Of a DNA stretch of 64,000 bases, positions 1 through 8,439 are shown one piece after another. The notes beneath the pieces were generated by a model. The model was not told the origin of the DNA and made no database searches. It saw only the letters and a list, made by a program, of their open reading frames with translations. Where the stretch lies: the NCBI RefSeq assembly GCF_012933445.1, contig NZ_JABBNC010000002.1, positions 310,001 through 374,000 of the forward strand, written 5' to 3'. Both the position numbers and the translations under genes were made by a program. Position 1 is the first letter of the stretch. Every line of letters starts with the position of its first letter. Source of the stretch: Actinoplanes sp. TBRC 11911 (GTDB taxonomy: Bacteria; Actinomycetota; Actinomycetes; Mycobacteriales; Micromonosporaceae).

Positions 1-1
1 C

Positions 2-481
2 TGGCTGGCGGCGGCGATCGAAGCCGGTGTTCGCGAGCCGCACGCCATGACGCTGTCGACCGTCGATCCCACGGGACGGCTCTCCGCCCGTACGGTAATC
101 CTCAAAAATGTTGATAAATCAGGCTGGCAGTTCGCCGGGCGGAGAGGCGAGCTCGCCGCCGCGACCTTGACCTTCTACTGGCCGGACCAGGGCCGCCAAG
201 TCCGAGTCGCCGGTCCCGTGCGGGCGGAGTCGGCCGAACTGAGCGCCGCCGATTTCCTCGCCCGCCCGCCGAGCGTCCGCTCCGAGGCGCTGACCGGCCG
301 GTCGCGAACAACACCCGAGCAGATCCCGTACGCCACGACAGGCACCCAGGTGCCGAAGGAGTGGACGCTGTACACCGTGCTCGCCGACGAGATCGAGTTC
401 TTCCAGGGCGACCCGGACCGCCGGCACGTGCGACTCCGATATGTCCGGCACGGCGAAGCCTGGAAGCGGGGAATGCTTTGA
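2..481 (+). CDS. Pyridoxamine 5'-phosphate oxidase-family protein (5' end outside window)
   Basis: The reading frame is open from the first bases of the window, so the N-terminus is missing. The remainder reads as an FMN-binding split-barrel oxidase of the PNPOx/PdxH type: a TLSTVDPTGRLSARTVILK strand pair, the FYWPDQGRQVRVAGPV segment and a C-terminal stretch ending near RLRYVRHGEAWKRGML. In PdxH the family oxidises pyridoxamine/pyridoxine phosphate to PLP; several actinobacterial relatives use other substrates such as F420 or phenazine precursors. The C-terminal RLxY and W-positions resemble genuine PdxH-type enzymes, but without the N-terminus the exact substrate is uncertain. The MerR-type gene downstream begins 34 bp after its stop. 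Confidence 0.8.
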   Translation, partial: WLAAAIEAGVREPHAMTLSTVDPTGRLSARTVILKNVDKSGWQFAGRRGELAAATLTFYWPDQGRQVRVAGPVRAESAELSAADFLARPPSVRSEALTGRSRTTPEQIPYATTGTQVPKEWTLYTVLADEIEFFQGDPDRRHVRLRYVRHGEAWKRGML

Positions 482-515
482 CTCGAACCCTGGGGTACGG
501 GTTTAGTGTCGCGCC

Positions 516-1415
516 ATGCGAGTGGGTGAGCTGGCACGCCGGACCGGCACGACGTTACGGGCCCTGCGCTACTACGAGCAGGCCGGACTGGTGGTGCCGC
601 ACCGGCTCGGCAACGGCTACCGCGAGTACGCGCCGATCGCCGTGGAGCTGGTGCGGCAGATCCGTGAGCTGACCGCGCTGGGGCTCAGCGTCGAGGAGAC
701 CCGGCCGTTCGTGGAGAGTCTCGCCGAGGGCCGGGACGGGGATGTGTGCCCGGCCGCCGTGGCCACCTTCCGCAGCGCGATCGGCAGTCTCGAGGAGCGC
801 ATCGGCAAGCTGTCCGCGCAGCGCGACGGCCTGCACGAGCGGCTGGACGCCGCGGCCGGCCGTGTGCCGGCGTCGGAAACCGGCCGGGGCAGCGCCGACC
901 CGTCCGCGCTGGTGGGCGAGCGGGTCCCGGGCGTCGAGTTCTACGCCACCGACGGAACGCTGATCGACCTGGGCGCGCTCGGTCCCGGCCGCAGCGTCGT
1001 CTTCGTCTATCCGCTGACCGGCCGCCCGGGGGTGGATCTGCCGGACAGCCTGCTGAACATCCCGGGCGCCCGCGGCTCGACCGAGCAGGCGTCCTGGTTT
1101 CGCGACCACCACGCCGAGCTGCTCGCCGCCGGTGCGGCCCGGGTGTTCGGTCTGTCCGCGCAGTCGACCGGCTACCAACGCGAGCTGGTGCACCGCCTGC
1201 GGCTGCCGTACCCGCTGCTACCCGACCCGCGGATGACCTTGGCAGCGGCGCTGGGCCTGCCGACGTTCGGCGCGGCCGACATGGTCCTCTACCGCCGCGT
1301 CACGCTGGTCATCAACGACAACGTGATCGAGCACGTCTTCCACCCGATCGCCGCGCCACCGATGCACGCCTTGGAGGTCATGCGCTGGCTGGCCCAGAGG
1401 CCACGCACAGCCTGA
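516..1415 (+). CDS. MerR-family regulator fused to a cysteine-less redoxin domain
   Basis: The 299-aa protein has an N-terminal MerR winged helix (residues 1-70, with TTLRALRYYEQAGLV), a dimerisation coiled coil (about 80-115) with the only cysteine (C78), and a C-terminal peroxiredoxin/AhpC-TSA-like domain (about 130-295). Redoxin hallmarks are visible (GERVPGVEF, VVFVYPLTGRPG, IPGARGSTEQASWFRD, LPYPLLPDP). From what I know of the family, the active-site segment usually reads IPGARGCTPQSC; here both cysteine positions are serine (S188 and S193). The domain is therefore unlikely to reduce peroxide by the normal mechanism and may be a sensor or ligand-binding module. Its DNA target is unknown; the downstream sdh genes are convergent, so they are not an obvious target. 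Confidence 0.85.
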   Translation: MRVGELARRTGTTLRALRYYEQAGLVVPHRLGNGYREYAPIAVELVRQIRELTALGLSVEETRPFVESLAEGRDGDVCPAAVATFRSAIGSLEERIGKLSAQRDGLHERLDAAAGRVPASETGRGSADPSALVGERVPGVEFYATDGTLIDLGALGPGRSVVFVYPLTGRPGVDLPDSLLNIPGARGSTEQASWFRDHHAELLAAGAARVFGLSAQSTGYQRELVHRLRLPYPLLPDPRMTLAAALGLPTFGAADMVLYRRVTLVINDNVIEHVFHPIAAPPMHALEVMRWLAQRPRTA

Positions 1416-1501
1416 CTCCCCGCGCGCCCCGACTGGCCGCGCGGCCCGGCGCGCCGCACGGAATGACTCGATCACCCGCCAGCCTCGCCGGGCCCGCCGA
1501 T

Positions 1502-1530
1502 GGCCGCCGACCCCCCAACGGTCGGCGGCC
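1502..1530. terminator. Inverted repeat between convergent genes, likely bidirectional terminator
   Basis: Perfect 11-bp arms GGCCGCCGACC / GGTCGGCGGCC are separated by a 7-nt loop, 9 bp from the end of sdhB and about 85 bp after the MerR-redoxin gene. There is no long T-run, which is common for terminators in GC-rich actinobacteria. Confidence 0.6.
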
Positions 1531-1539
1531 CAGGCGACC

Positions 1540-2583
1540 TCAGTCCTTCTTGACGTCCGGATCGGGCGCCGGCGGGTTGTAGGTGAACTGCCCCTCCTTG
1601 AGCGGGAACTCCTGATCGCCGAACGGCGACGGCCCGCCCTGGAACGGCAAAGCGAGCTCGGCCACGTCCATCTGACCGTCCTCGCGAACCGGCGGGGCCT
1701 CGGGCGGACGACCGTGGACGAACGGGGTGCCGGCGCCGGTGAGATCCATCGCGGCGTTCGGCTCGATCACGTCGGTGCCACGCGCGGCTGCCGCGCCGAC
1801 TCCGGCCATCTGTGCGGGTTGGGATTCGAGCTGGTCCCGGCGGAAGATCTTGCGGCCGAGCCAGACCAACGGGTCGTATCGCCGGTCCACCACGCGCTCC
1901 TTCATCGGGATGATCGCGTTGTCTGTGATCTTGATGTGCTCGGGGCAGACCTCGGTGCAGCACTTGGTGATGTTGCAGAAGCCGAGGCCTTGATGGGCCT
2001 GCGCGTACTCCTTGCGATCCCCGCGGGCGTCGAGCGGATGCATGTCGAGTTCTGCTGCGCGGATGAAGTAGCGCGGACCGGAGAACTCTGTCTTGTTCTC
2101 CTCATGGTCGCGGACCACGTGACATGTGTTTTGGCAAAGGTAGCACTCGATGCACTTGCGAAACTCCTGGCTGCGCTCGACATCGACCTGCTGCATCCGG
2201 TATTCACCCGGTGCCACACCCGCCGGCGGCGCGAAGGCCGGCGTCTCCCGCGCCTTCTCGTAGTTGAACGAGACGTCGGTGACCAGATCCCGAATTACCG
2301 GGAATGTCCGCAGCGGAGTGATCGTGATCGTCTCGTCGTCCTCGAACGTGGACATCCGGGTCATACAGCCCAGCTTCGGCTTCCCGTTGATCTCCATCGA
2401 ACAGGATCCGCACTTACCGGCCTTGCAGTTCCACCGGCACGCCAGATCGGGCGTCTGGGTGGCCTGCAGCCGGTGGATGATGTCGAGGACGACCTCACCC
2501 TCGTTGACCTCGACGTCGAAGTCCTCGATCTCGCCACCGGACGAGTCGCCCCGCCAGACGCGGAAGTGGCGCTTGGTGCCCAT
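1540..2583 (-). CDS. sdhB: Succinate dehydrogenase iron-sulfur subunit with long C-terminal extension
   Basis: SdhB passes electrons from the flavoprotein to the membrane anchor. The 347-aa product shows a plant-ferredoxin-type [2Fe-2S] site (C-KAGK-C-GS-C, then C after 11 residues) and two later cysteine groups (CIECYLCQNTC and CNITKCCTEVCP) for the [4Fe-4S]/[3Fe-4S] clusters. The start ATG overlaps the sdhA stop in TAATG, so translation is probably coupled. The core ends around residue 250; about 95 further residues are Pro/Gly/Ala/Asp-rich (AMDLTGAGTPFVHGRPPEAP, ending YNPPAPDPDVKKD) and have no counterpart in ordinary SdhB proteins of 230-260 residues. Confidence 0.95.
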   Translation of the reverse strand: MGTKRHFRVWRGDSSGGEIEDFDVEVNEGEVVLDIIHRLQATQTPDLACRWNCKAGKCGSCSMEINGKPKLGCMTRMSTFEDDETITITPLRTFPVIRDLVTDVSFNYEKARETPAFAPPAGVAPGEYRMQQVDVERSQEFRKCIECYLCQNTCHVVRDHEENKTEFSGPRYFIRAAELDMHPLDARGDRKEYAQAHQGLGFCNITKCCTEVCPEHIKITDNAIIPMKERVVDRRYDPLVWLGRKIFRRDQLESQPAQMAGVGAAAARGTDVIEPNAAMDLTGAGTPFVHGRPPEAPPVREDGQMDVAELALPFQGGPSPFGDQEFPLKEGQFTYNPPAPDPDVKKD

Positions 2584-4496
2584 TACTTCGCCTCCGTCTC
2601 GGCCTGAGCGTCGAACTCGGCCAGCTCGCCCTTGGTGAGGTATTTCGACAACTCGGTGCGATCGAAGAGCTGGATCAGCTCGGGACGCATCACCGGGAGC
2701 GGCTTGCGTTCCAGCCGCACCTCGCCGGCCGAGTCCACCGAGCAGACCAGGTTGACCTGGCGCCAGTCCGGATCCATCGCCGGGTAGTCCTCGCGGGTGT
2801 GGCCGCCACGCGACTCCTCGCGTTCCAGCGCCGCCTTCGCCGTGCACTCCGAGACGACCAGCATGTTGCGCAGGTCGAGCGCGAGGTGCCAGCCCGGGTT
2901 GTACTTTCGGCCGCCGGTGGCGCCGACGTTCGCCACGCGCTGGCGGAGATCCTGCAGCCGCTTGAGCGCGTCGGTCAGCTCGCCCGCCCGCCGGATGATG
3001 CCGACCAGGTCGCCCATCACCGCCTGCAGGTCCTGCTGCAGCGTGTACGGGTTTTCCCCGCTCTGCCGCCGAAGCGGAGCGAGCGCCGTCTCGGCCGCGG
3101 CCTCCATGTCGGCCCGGTTCACCTTCGGCCGCTCGGCCAAGGCGTCCACGTACGCCGCGGCGTGCTCACCGGCGCGCTTGCCGAACACCAGCAGGTCGGA
3201 CAGCGAGTTGCCGCCGAGCCGGTTGGAGCCGTGCATGCCGCCGGACACCTCGCCGGCCGCGAACAGGCCGCGCACCGTTCCGGCCGCGGCGGCCGAGTCC
3301 GGATCGACCTCGACCCCGCCCATCACGTAGTGACAGGTCGGCCCGACCTCCATCGGCTCCTTCGTGATGTCGACGTCGGCCAGCTCCTTGAACTGGTGGT
3401 ACATCGACGGAAGGCGCCGGGTGATCGTCTCGGCCGGCATCCGGGTCGAGACGTCCAGGTAGACGCCGCCGGCCGGGGTGCCGCGGCCCGCCTTGACCTC
3501 CGAGTTGATCGCCCGCGCGACCTCGTCACGGGGCAGCAGCTCGGGCGGGCGGCGATTGTTGTCGGGATCCGTGTACCACCGGTCGGCCTCCTCCTCGGTG
3601 TCCGCGTACTGCTTGCGGAACACGTCGGGGACGTAGTCGAACATGAAGCGCTTGCCGTCCGAGTTGCGCAGCACGCCGCCGTCACCGCGGACCGACTCGG
3701 TGACCAGGATGCCCTTGACGCTGGGCGGCCAGACCATGCCGGTCGGGTGGAACTGGAGGAACTCCATGTTGATCAACGTGGCGCCGGCCCGCAGGGCGAG
3801 CGCGTGGCCGTCCCCCGTGTACTCCCAGGAGTTCGAGGTGACCTTGTAGCTGCGGCCGACCCCACCGGTGGCCAGCACCACCGCAGGGGCCTCGAACAGC
3901 AGGAACCGGCCGGACTCGCGGTAGTAGCCGAACGCGCCGGCCACCTGGTCGCCGTTGAGCATCAGCTCGGTGATGGTGGTTTCGGCGAAGACCCGGATCC
4001 GCGAGTCGTAGCTGCCGGTCTCGGCGAAGTCCTCCTGCTGCAGCGAGACGATCTTCTGCTGCAGGGTGCGGATCAGCTCCAGCCCGGTGCGGTCGCCGAC
4101 GTGCGCGAGCCGCGGGTATTCGTGCCCGCCGAAGTTGCGCTGGGAGATCTTGCCGTCCTTGGTGCGGTCGAAGAGCGCGCCGTAGGTCTCCAGCTCCCAG
4201 ATGCGCTCCGGCGCCTCCTTGGCGTGCAACTCGGCCATGCGGAAGTTGTTGAGGAACTTGCCGCCGCGCATCGTGTCCCGGAAGTGGACCATCCAGTTGT
4301 CGCGCGAGTTCACGTTGCCCATCGCGGCCGCCGCGCCGCCCTCGGCCATCACCGTGTGCGCCTTGCCGAACAGCGACTTCGAGATGATCGCCGTCCGCTT
4401 GCCGGCCAGCCGGGCCTCGATCGCCGCGCGCAGGCCGGCGCCACCGGCACCGATCACCACGACGTCGAATTGGAGTCGTTCGATTTGGTCAGTCAT
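2583..4496 (-). CDS. sdhA: Succinate dehydrogenase flavoprotein subunit
   Basis: 637-aa FAD-binding catalytic subunit that oxidises succinate to fumarate. The N-terminal dinucleotide fold (VVVIGAGGAGLRAAIEA), the flavinylation region SLFGKAHTVMAEGG with its histidine, the LQFHPTG segment, the active-site region around RLPSMYHQF and the C-terminal GEVSGGMHGSNRLGGNSL are all present. The chosen ATG (MTDQIERLQFDVVVIG) is 14 nt after the sdhC stop; a longer frame exists upstream but would run through sdhC. The order sdhC-sdhA-sdhB is that of the mycobacterial Sdh1-type operon. Confidence 0.96.
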   Translation of the reverse strand: MTDQIERLQFDVVVIGAGGAGLRAAIEARLAGKRTAIISKSLFGKAHTVMAEGGAAAAMGNVNSRDNWMVHFRDTMRGGKFLNNFRMAELHAKEAPERIWELETYGALFDRTKDGKISQRNFGGHEYPRLAHVGDRTGLELIRTLQQKIVSLQQEDFAETGSYDSRIRVFAETTITELMLNGDQVAGAFGYYRESGRFLLFEAPAVVLATGGVGRSYKVTSNSWEYTGDGHALALRAGATLINMEFLQFHPTGMVWPPSVKGILVTESVRGDGGVLRNSDGKRFMFDYVPDVFRKQYADTEEEADRWYTDPDNNRRPPELLPRDEVARAINSEVKAGRGTPAGGVYLDVSTRMPAETITRRLPSMYHQFKELADVDITKEPMEVGPTCHYVMGGVEVDPDSAAAAGTVRGLFAAGEVSGGMHGSNRLGGNSLSDLLVFGKRAGEHAAAYVDALAERPKVNRADMEAAAETALAPLRRQSGENPYTLQQDLQAVMGDLVGIIRRAGELTDALKRLQDLRQRVANVGATGGRKYNPGWHLALDLRNMLVVSECTAKAALEREESRGGHTREDYPAMDPDWRQVNLVCSVDSAGEVRLERKPLPVMRPELIQLFDRTELSKYLTKGELAEFDAQAETEAK

Positions 4497-4510
4497 CGTT
4501 GCGTTGCTCC

Positions 4511-5317
4511 CTAGCCGACGAACCGCAGGTCCGGGAACCAGCCGGCGGAGATGGCCATGACGTAGAAGTCGGTCAGCGCGAGAGTGCCGAGCGTGATCCA
4601 GGCGAGCAGCATGTGCCGCGTGTTCAGCTTCGACACGAAGGTCCAGAAGCGGTAACGCACGGGATGCTTGGAGAAGTGCTTGAGCCGGCCCCCGGCGATG
4701 TGCCGGCAGGAATGGCAGGACAACGTGTACGCCCAGAGCATCACCACGTTGCCGACCAGGATGATGTTGCCCAGCCCGAAGCCGAAGCCGCCGGGGCTGT
4801 GGAAGGCGCGGATCGCGTCCCAGGTGTTGATCAAAGAGATGATCCCGGCGGCGTAGAACGCGTACCGGTGGATGTTCTGGAAGATGAGCGGGAAGCGCGT
4901 CTCGCCGGAGTACTTCTCGTGGGCGTCGGGCACCGCGCAGGCCGGCGGCGACAGCCAGAACGCCCGGTAGTACGCCTTGCGGTAGTAGTAGCACGTCAGG
5001 CGGAACAGCAGCAGGAACGGCAGTGAGAACGCCGCCTCGGGGATGAGCCAGAAGGACGGCAGCGGCGTGCCGAACTCGCTCGCACCAGGGACGCACCGGT
5101 CGGTGACGCAAGGCGAGTAGAACGGTGTGAGGTAGTGGAAGTCCTCCACGTAATACCACTTGTGCATGAAGACGCGGACGGTCGCATAGATGACCCATGC
5201 CGCGAGACCTGCGAAGGTCAGCAGTGGCGGGAACCACCACCGGTCGGTGCGCAACGTCCTCGCCGCAATGGCAGCGCGCGCACGCCCTGCCTCCGGCCTC
5301 GTTGCCGTCGTCGTCAT
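4511..5317 (-). CDS. sdhC: Succinate dehydrogenase membrane anchor, large Sdh1-type cytochrome-b-like subunit
   Basis: 268-aa polytopic membrane protein with about five hydrophobic segments (near WFPPLLTFAGLAAWVIY, FWLIPEAAFSLPFLLLF, YAFYAAGIISLI, IILVGNVVMLWAYTL, MLLAWITLGTLALTDFY). It is larger than classic SdhC or SdhD and there is no separate sdhD, as in the actinobacterial Sdh1 class. It is cysteine-rich: SPCVTDRCV on a loop, LTCYYY, PPACAV and a CHSCRH motif after the fourth helix. The mycobacterial Sdh1 anchor has been reported to hold a membrane-embedded Rieske-type [2Fe-2S] cluster rather than haem; CHSCRH is the natural candidate ligand segment here, but that assignment is inference. 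Confidence 0.9.
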   Translation of the reverse strand: MTTTATRPEAGRARAAIAARTLRTDRWWFPPLLTFAGLAAWVIYATVRVFMHKWYYVEDFHYLTPFYSPCVTDRCVPGASEFGTPLPSFWLIPEAAFSLPFLLLFRLTCYYYRKAYYRAFWLSPPACAVPDAHEKYSGETRFPLIFQNIHRYAFYAAGIISLINTWDAIRAFHSPGGFGFGLGNIILVGNVVMLWAYTLSCHSCRHIAGGRLKHFSKHPVRYRFWTFVSKLNTRHMLLAWITLGTLALTDFYVMAISAGWFPDLRFVG

Positions 5318-5515
5318 TCGATCTCCTGACGTGCCTGTGTGACCCGGCTGTTAACGGGCGGGGGTGCCCTTCAGCCGCCATGCGTCGGTGATGTGTGGCA
5401 CACGTTACGCCGAGGGTCGGACAGAATCTTGGTCAGGGATGCCGTGTAGGTCACACTTTGCCACCCCCGTCTTATCGACGGGGGTGAACGTACTAGTGGA
5501 TCTTGGGCGCGGACG
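5318..5515. promoter_or_regulatory. sdh operon upstream region with GTGTG-N-CACAC palindrome
   Basis: This 198-bp gap between the divergently read control side of sdhC and the 3' end of tldE must contain the sdh promoter. A perfect short palindrome GTGTGGCACAC lies at 5393-5403, about 76 bp upstream of the sdhC start. It may be a regulator half-site pair; it does not match a CRP or Rex consensus well enough to name. Confidence 0.4.
5462..5486 (-). terminator. Hairpin downstream of tldE
   Basis: Perfect 10-bp arms CACCCCCGTC / GACGGGGGTG with a 5-nt TTATC loop, about 30 bp past the tldE stop on the minus strand and upstream of the sdh promoter. Likely terminator insulating sdh from tldDE transcription. 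Confidence 0.6.
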
Positions 5516-6973
5516 TCACCCGGAGGCGTTACCGGTCAGGTTCCAGCTCGCCAGGTGCAGCGCCGGTGCCGCGTACCGAACCCCGGACCACGCGTCCGGC
5601 TGCAACACCGACCGGCCGCCGATGCCGCGCACCATGCCGGCGCTGAGGGCCTCCGGGTAGGACTGGGTGAACCGCATGTTGCTCACCGGGGCGACCACCC
5701 GGCCGTCCTCCACCAGCCACACCCCGTTGCGGGTCAGGCCGGTGACCACCAGCGCCTTCTGGTCGAGCACCCGCGTGTACCAGAGGTCGGTGACGAGCAG
5801 CCCGCGTTCCATCCGCTCGACCAGCGGCCGGGCCGTCGCCGCCACCGGGCCGTCGTCGGACGAGACGTCGGGCAGTGTCTCCGGCGCGGATGCCTCCAGA
5901 CGCATGTTCAGCGCCACCGGGCCCCACGTGCGCGAGCCCACGGACGCGTGCCCGGTCGAGGTCGCGCCGGCCTCGGCCGCCGACGTACGGTCATGGGTCA
6001 CCGCCTTGGTCACCCCCTCGCGGACCAGCACCAGCCAGTCGCGCGGGGTGCCCTCCAGGTCGAACGGCAGGCCGATGGCCGGCTCGCCGCGACTGCCGAG
6101 CGGCTCGTCGATGATGGACACCGACGGGTCGAACTGGTCGGCGTCGATCTCGGCGAAGGACTGCTTCTGCGCGTACGCCTTGCCGTTGAACCCGTACGCT
6201 GCGAGGTTCGCCAGCAGGTCCGCCACGGCCTCCGGCTCGAGCACCACCTCGTAGCGGCCGGGCGGCAGTTCGCGCGGCGACGCACCGGCCCGTGCCTTGG
6301 CGGCGGCCCGCGCCCCCAGCTCGGCGCCGTCCAGATCGGCCAGCCGCCCGCTCGCCAGCCGGGCGACGCCGTCCGCGCCGCGATACCGGGCGATGCCGTC
6401 CATCGCCGCCTCCGCCGAGCGGCCCTCGACGGACTGTCCCGCGGTGTTCGCGAAGGCGGCCGAGCTGTAGACCGTACGGCAATAGCCGGCCGTCTCCAGG
6501 CCCGCCGCCGCCCGGACGAAGGCGCGCACCCGCTCGGCGCGGTCCGCCGGGTCGGCGCGGGCGGTGGTCTCGTCGAATCCGAAGTCGAGCCCCGAATGCG
6601 GGCCGGAGCCGTGCGCACCGGACGCTGGATACAGCGGGGTCGGCGGCGTCAGGCCCGGCCACAAGGCGTCCGGCGGGTTCACCCGGGCCGCCGCGACGAC
6701 GCGCTCGACCAGCCCGGCCAGTCCGTCGGCCGCGGTCAGCGTGGTCGAGCCGGCGGCGGTGCGGCCGTCCAGGTGCAGCCGCAGCCGCACGGTCGTGACG
6801 GCGTCCGCGACGTTCTGATGGATCATCGAATTGGCGAACCGGGTGAGGGCCTCGGCGTGGTGCCCGACCATCACCTCGGCCTCGGCGGACGCGCCCGCCT
6901 GCCGCCGGACCAGGTCCACGATTCGGGCGGCGAGCTCCAGCTCAGCCCCGGTCAGAGTTGTGTCGCCGGTCAT
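5516..6973 (-). CDS. TldE/PmbA-family modulator of gyrase-type metalloprotease subunit
   Basis: 485-aa member of the TldD/PmbA family. In Escherichia coli TldD and TldE form a heterodimeric metalloprotease that trims unfolded peptides such as microcin B17 precursor and the CcdA antitoxin; TldE contributes the non-zinc half of the chamber. Family features seen here are the N-terminal ATTVRLR-like strand region, the TGHASVGSRTWGPVALNM region and the C-terminal VTGLTRNGVWLVEDGRVV-APVSNMRFTQSY segment. It lacks a HExxxH motif, as expected of TldE. The start ATG overlaps the tldD stop by 4 nt (ATGA), so the two subunits are co-translated. Confidence 0.88.
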   Translation of the reverse strand: MTGDTTLTGAELELAARIVDLVRRQAGASAEAEVMVGHHAEALTRFANSMIHQNVADAVTTVRLRLHLDGRTAAGSTTLTAADGLAGLVERVVAAARVNPPDALWPGLTPPTPLYPASGAHGSGPHSGLDFGFDETTARADPADRAERVRAFVRAAAGLETAGYCRTVYSSAAFANTAGQSVEGRSAEAAMDGIARYRGADGVARLASGRLADLDGAELGARAAAKARAGASPRELPPGRYEVVLEPEAVADLLANLAAYGFNGKAYAQKQSFAEIDADQFDPSVSIIDEPLGSRGEPAIGLPFDLEGTPRDWLVLVREGVTKAVTHDRTSAAEAGATSTGHASVGSRTWGPVALNMRLEASAPETLPDVSSDDGPVAATARPLVERMERGLLVTDLWYTRVLDQKALVVTGLTRNGVWLVEDGRVVAPVSNMRFTQSYPEALSAGMVRGIGGRSVLQPDAWSGVRYAAPALHLASWNLTGNASG

Positions 6974-8406
6974 CCGCGCACCCCCACGCGTACGTTGGTG
7001 AAACGAGCCGGCGCCGCCGGATGCCCGGTGTGACCCACCTGGCCGGGTTGTCCCTTGCCGCAGTTCGGTGTGCCCCAGGCGGTGGTCTCCGAGGAGAGCA
7101 TGTCCATCGACTGCCAGAACCGGGGACCGATCCCGGTGTAGGTCGGGTTGCGCAGCATGCGGCCCAGTTTGCCGTTCTTGATCTCGTACCCGATCTCGCA
7201 GCCGAACTGGAAGTTGAGGCGGCGGTCGTCGATCGACCAGGAGCGGTTGATGTCCATGAAGACGCCGTCGTCGGTGTTCGCGATGATCTCGTCGAGCGTG
7301 TGCGGACCCGGTTCCAGGCCCACATTGGTCATCCGGACCATCGGCAGCCGGCGCCAGCCGTCCGAGCGGACGCTGCCCGCGTAGTCGAGACCGGCGACGG
7401 CGGCCGAGTCACGTCCGGCCAGGACGCCCACCCAGATGCCGTCGCGCACCGCGTCCCGCTTGCGGGCCGGGCTGCCCTCGTCGTCGAAGCCGAAGCTGCC
7501 GAGCGCGCCCGGGATGCCCGGGTCGATGGTGATGTTCATGAGGTCGGAGCCGTAGCGCAGCGTTCCCAGCTTGCTCAGGTCCAGCCAGCTCGTGCCAGCG
7601 TACGCGGCCTCCCAGCCCAGGATGCGGTCGAGCTCGATCGCGTGCCCCACCGACTCGTGGATCTGCAGCGCCATCTGCTCGCCGCCGAGCACCAAAGTGG
7701 TCTCGCCGGGCGGGCACAGCGGAGCGCTGAGCAGGGCCCGCGCCTCCTCGGCCATCCGCGGCGCGTGGCCCACCAGGTCGATCTCGTCGACCAGTTCCCA
7801 GCCGCGGGTCGCGTACTGCCCGCGATGCGACGGCCAGGACCGGCGCTGGATCTCGCCATCCCCGTACGCGCTGGCGGTGATGCCCGCGCCGCACTCGCGG
7901 ATGTGCTGATCGATGCGGTGGCCCTCGCTCGAGACGAACCATTTCCGGGTGTCCCAGATCTGGTAGATCGCCTCGGCCAGGTCGGCGCCCGCCTCCTTGG
8001 CCGCGGCGGTGGCCCGGACCAGCAGGTCACCCTTCGTGGACAGCGGCACCGACAGCGGGTCGATCTCGCACGCGCTTTCCCAGCTCGCGACCTGGACCTC
8101 GGAGGGCACGAGGTCGATCGGCGGCCCGGCGACGAGCCCGGAGGCGGCGGCGATCTGCGCGGCCCGGCGACCGGCGGCCTGCGCGGCCGCGGTGGACAGG
8201 TCAGGCACCGCATAAAAACCCCAGCCCGACCCCACCAGAGCCCGTACGCCCAGGCCGGCGCTCTCGTCCGAGCTGAGATCCTCGATGTCCCCGTCGCGGG
8301 CGGTCATGGACTCGGTGCGGCGCACCATGACGCGTGCGTCCGCGTAACGCGCCCCGGCGTCGAGCGCCGCCTGAACGGCCGCCGACGCCTCATCGAAGTG
8401 GTTCAT
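6970..8406 (-). CDS. tldD: TldD-family zinc metalloprotease subunit
   Basis: 478-aa catalytic partner of TldE. The zinc motif HESVGH (HExxxH) is followed by AIELDRILGWEAAYAG, and the C-terminal third-ligand cysteine is in the family position (GTPNCGKGQPGQVGHTGH, about C449). The VRMTNVGLEPG segment and the INRSWSIDDRRLNFQFGCEIG region are typical of TldD. In actinobacteria the physiological substrate is generally unknown; no lasso, TOMM or bacteriocin precursor is apparent next to it. First gene of a two-gene unit with tldE. Confidence 0.92.
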   Translation of the reverse strand: MNHFDEASAAVQAALDAGARYADARVMVRRTESMTARDGDIEDLSSDESAGLGVRALVGSGWGFYAVPDLSTAAAQAAGRRAAQIAAASGLVAGPPIDLVPSEVQVASWESACEIDPLSVPLSTKGDLLVRATAAAKEAGADLAEAIYQIWDTRKWFVSSEGHRIDQHIRECGAGITASAYGDGEIQRRSWPSHRGQYATRGWELVDEIDLVGHAPRMAEEARALLSAPLCPPGETTLVLGGEQMALQIHESVGHAIELDRILGWEAAYAGTSWLDLSKLGTLRYGSDLMNITIDPGIPGALGSFGFDDEGSPARKRDAVRDGIWVGVLAGRDSAAVAGLDYAGSVRSDGWRRLPMVRMTNVGLEPGPHTLDEIIANTDDGVFMDINRSWSIDDRRLNFQFGCEIGYEIKNGKLGRMLRNPTYTGIGPRFWQSMDMLSSETTAWGTPNCGKGQPGQVGHTGHPAAPARFTNVRVGVRG

Positions 8407-8439
8407 GCCCCGACCCTATGCGGCCGGTACGACAAACCG

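Noticed and set aside
2799..4514. A 571-codon plus-strand frame within sdhA
   Set aside because: Reverse shadow of sdhA; no motif and typical reverse-complement composition.
5393..5403. GTGTGGCACAC upstream of sdhC as a CRP- or Rex-binding site
   Set aside because: The half-sites and spacing do not fit the known 16-bp consensus for either regulator; kept only as an unnamed palindrome in the upstream region.
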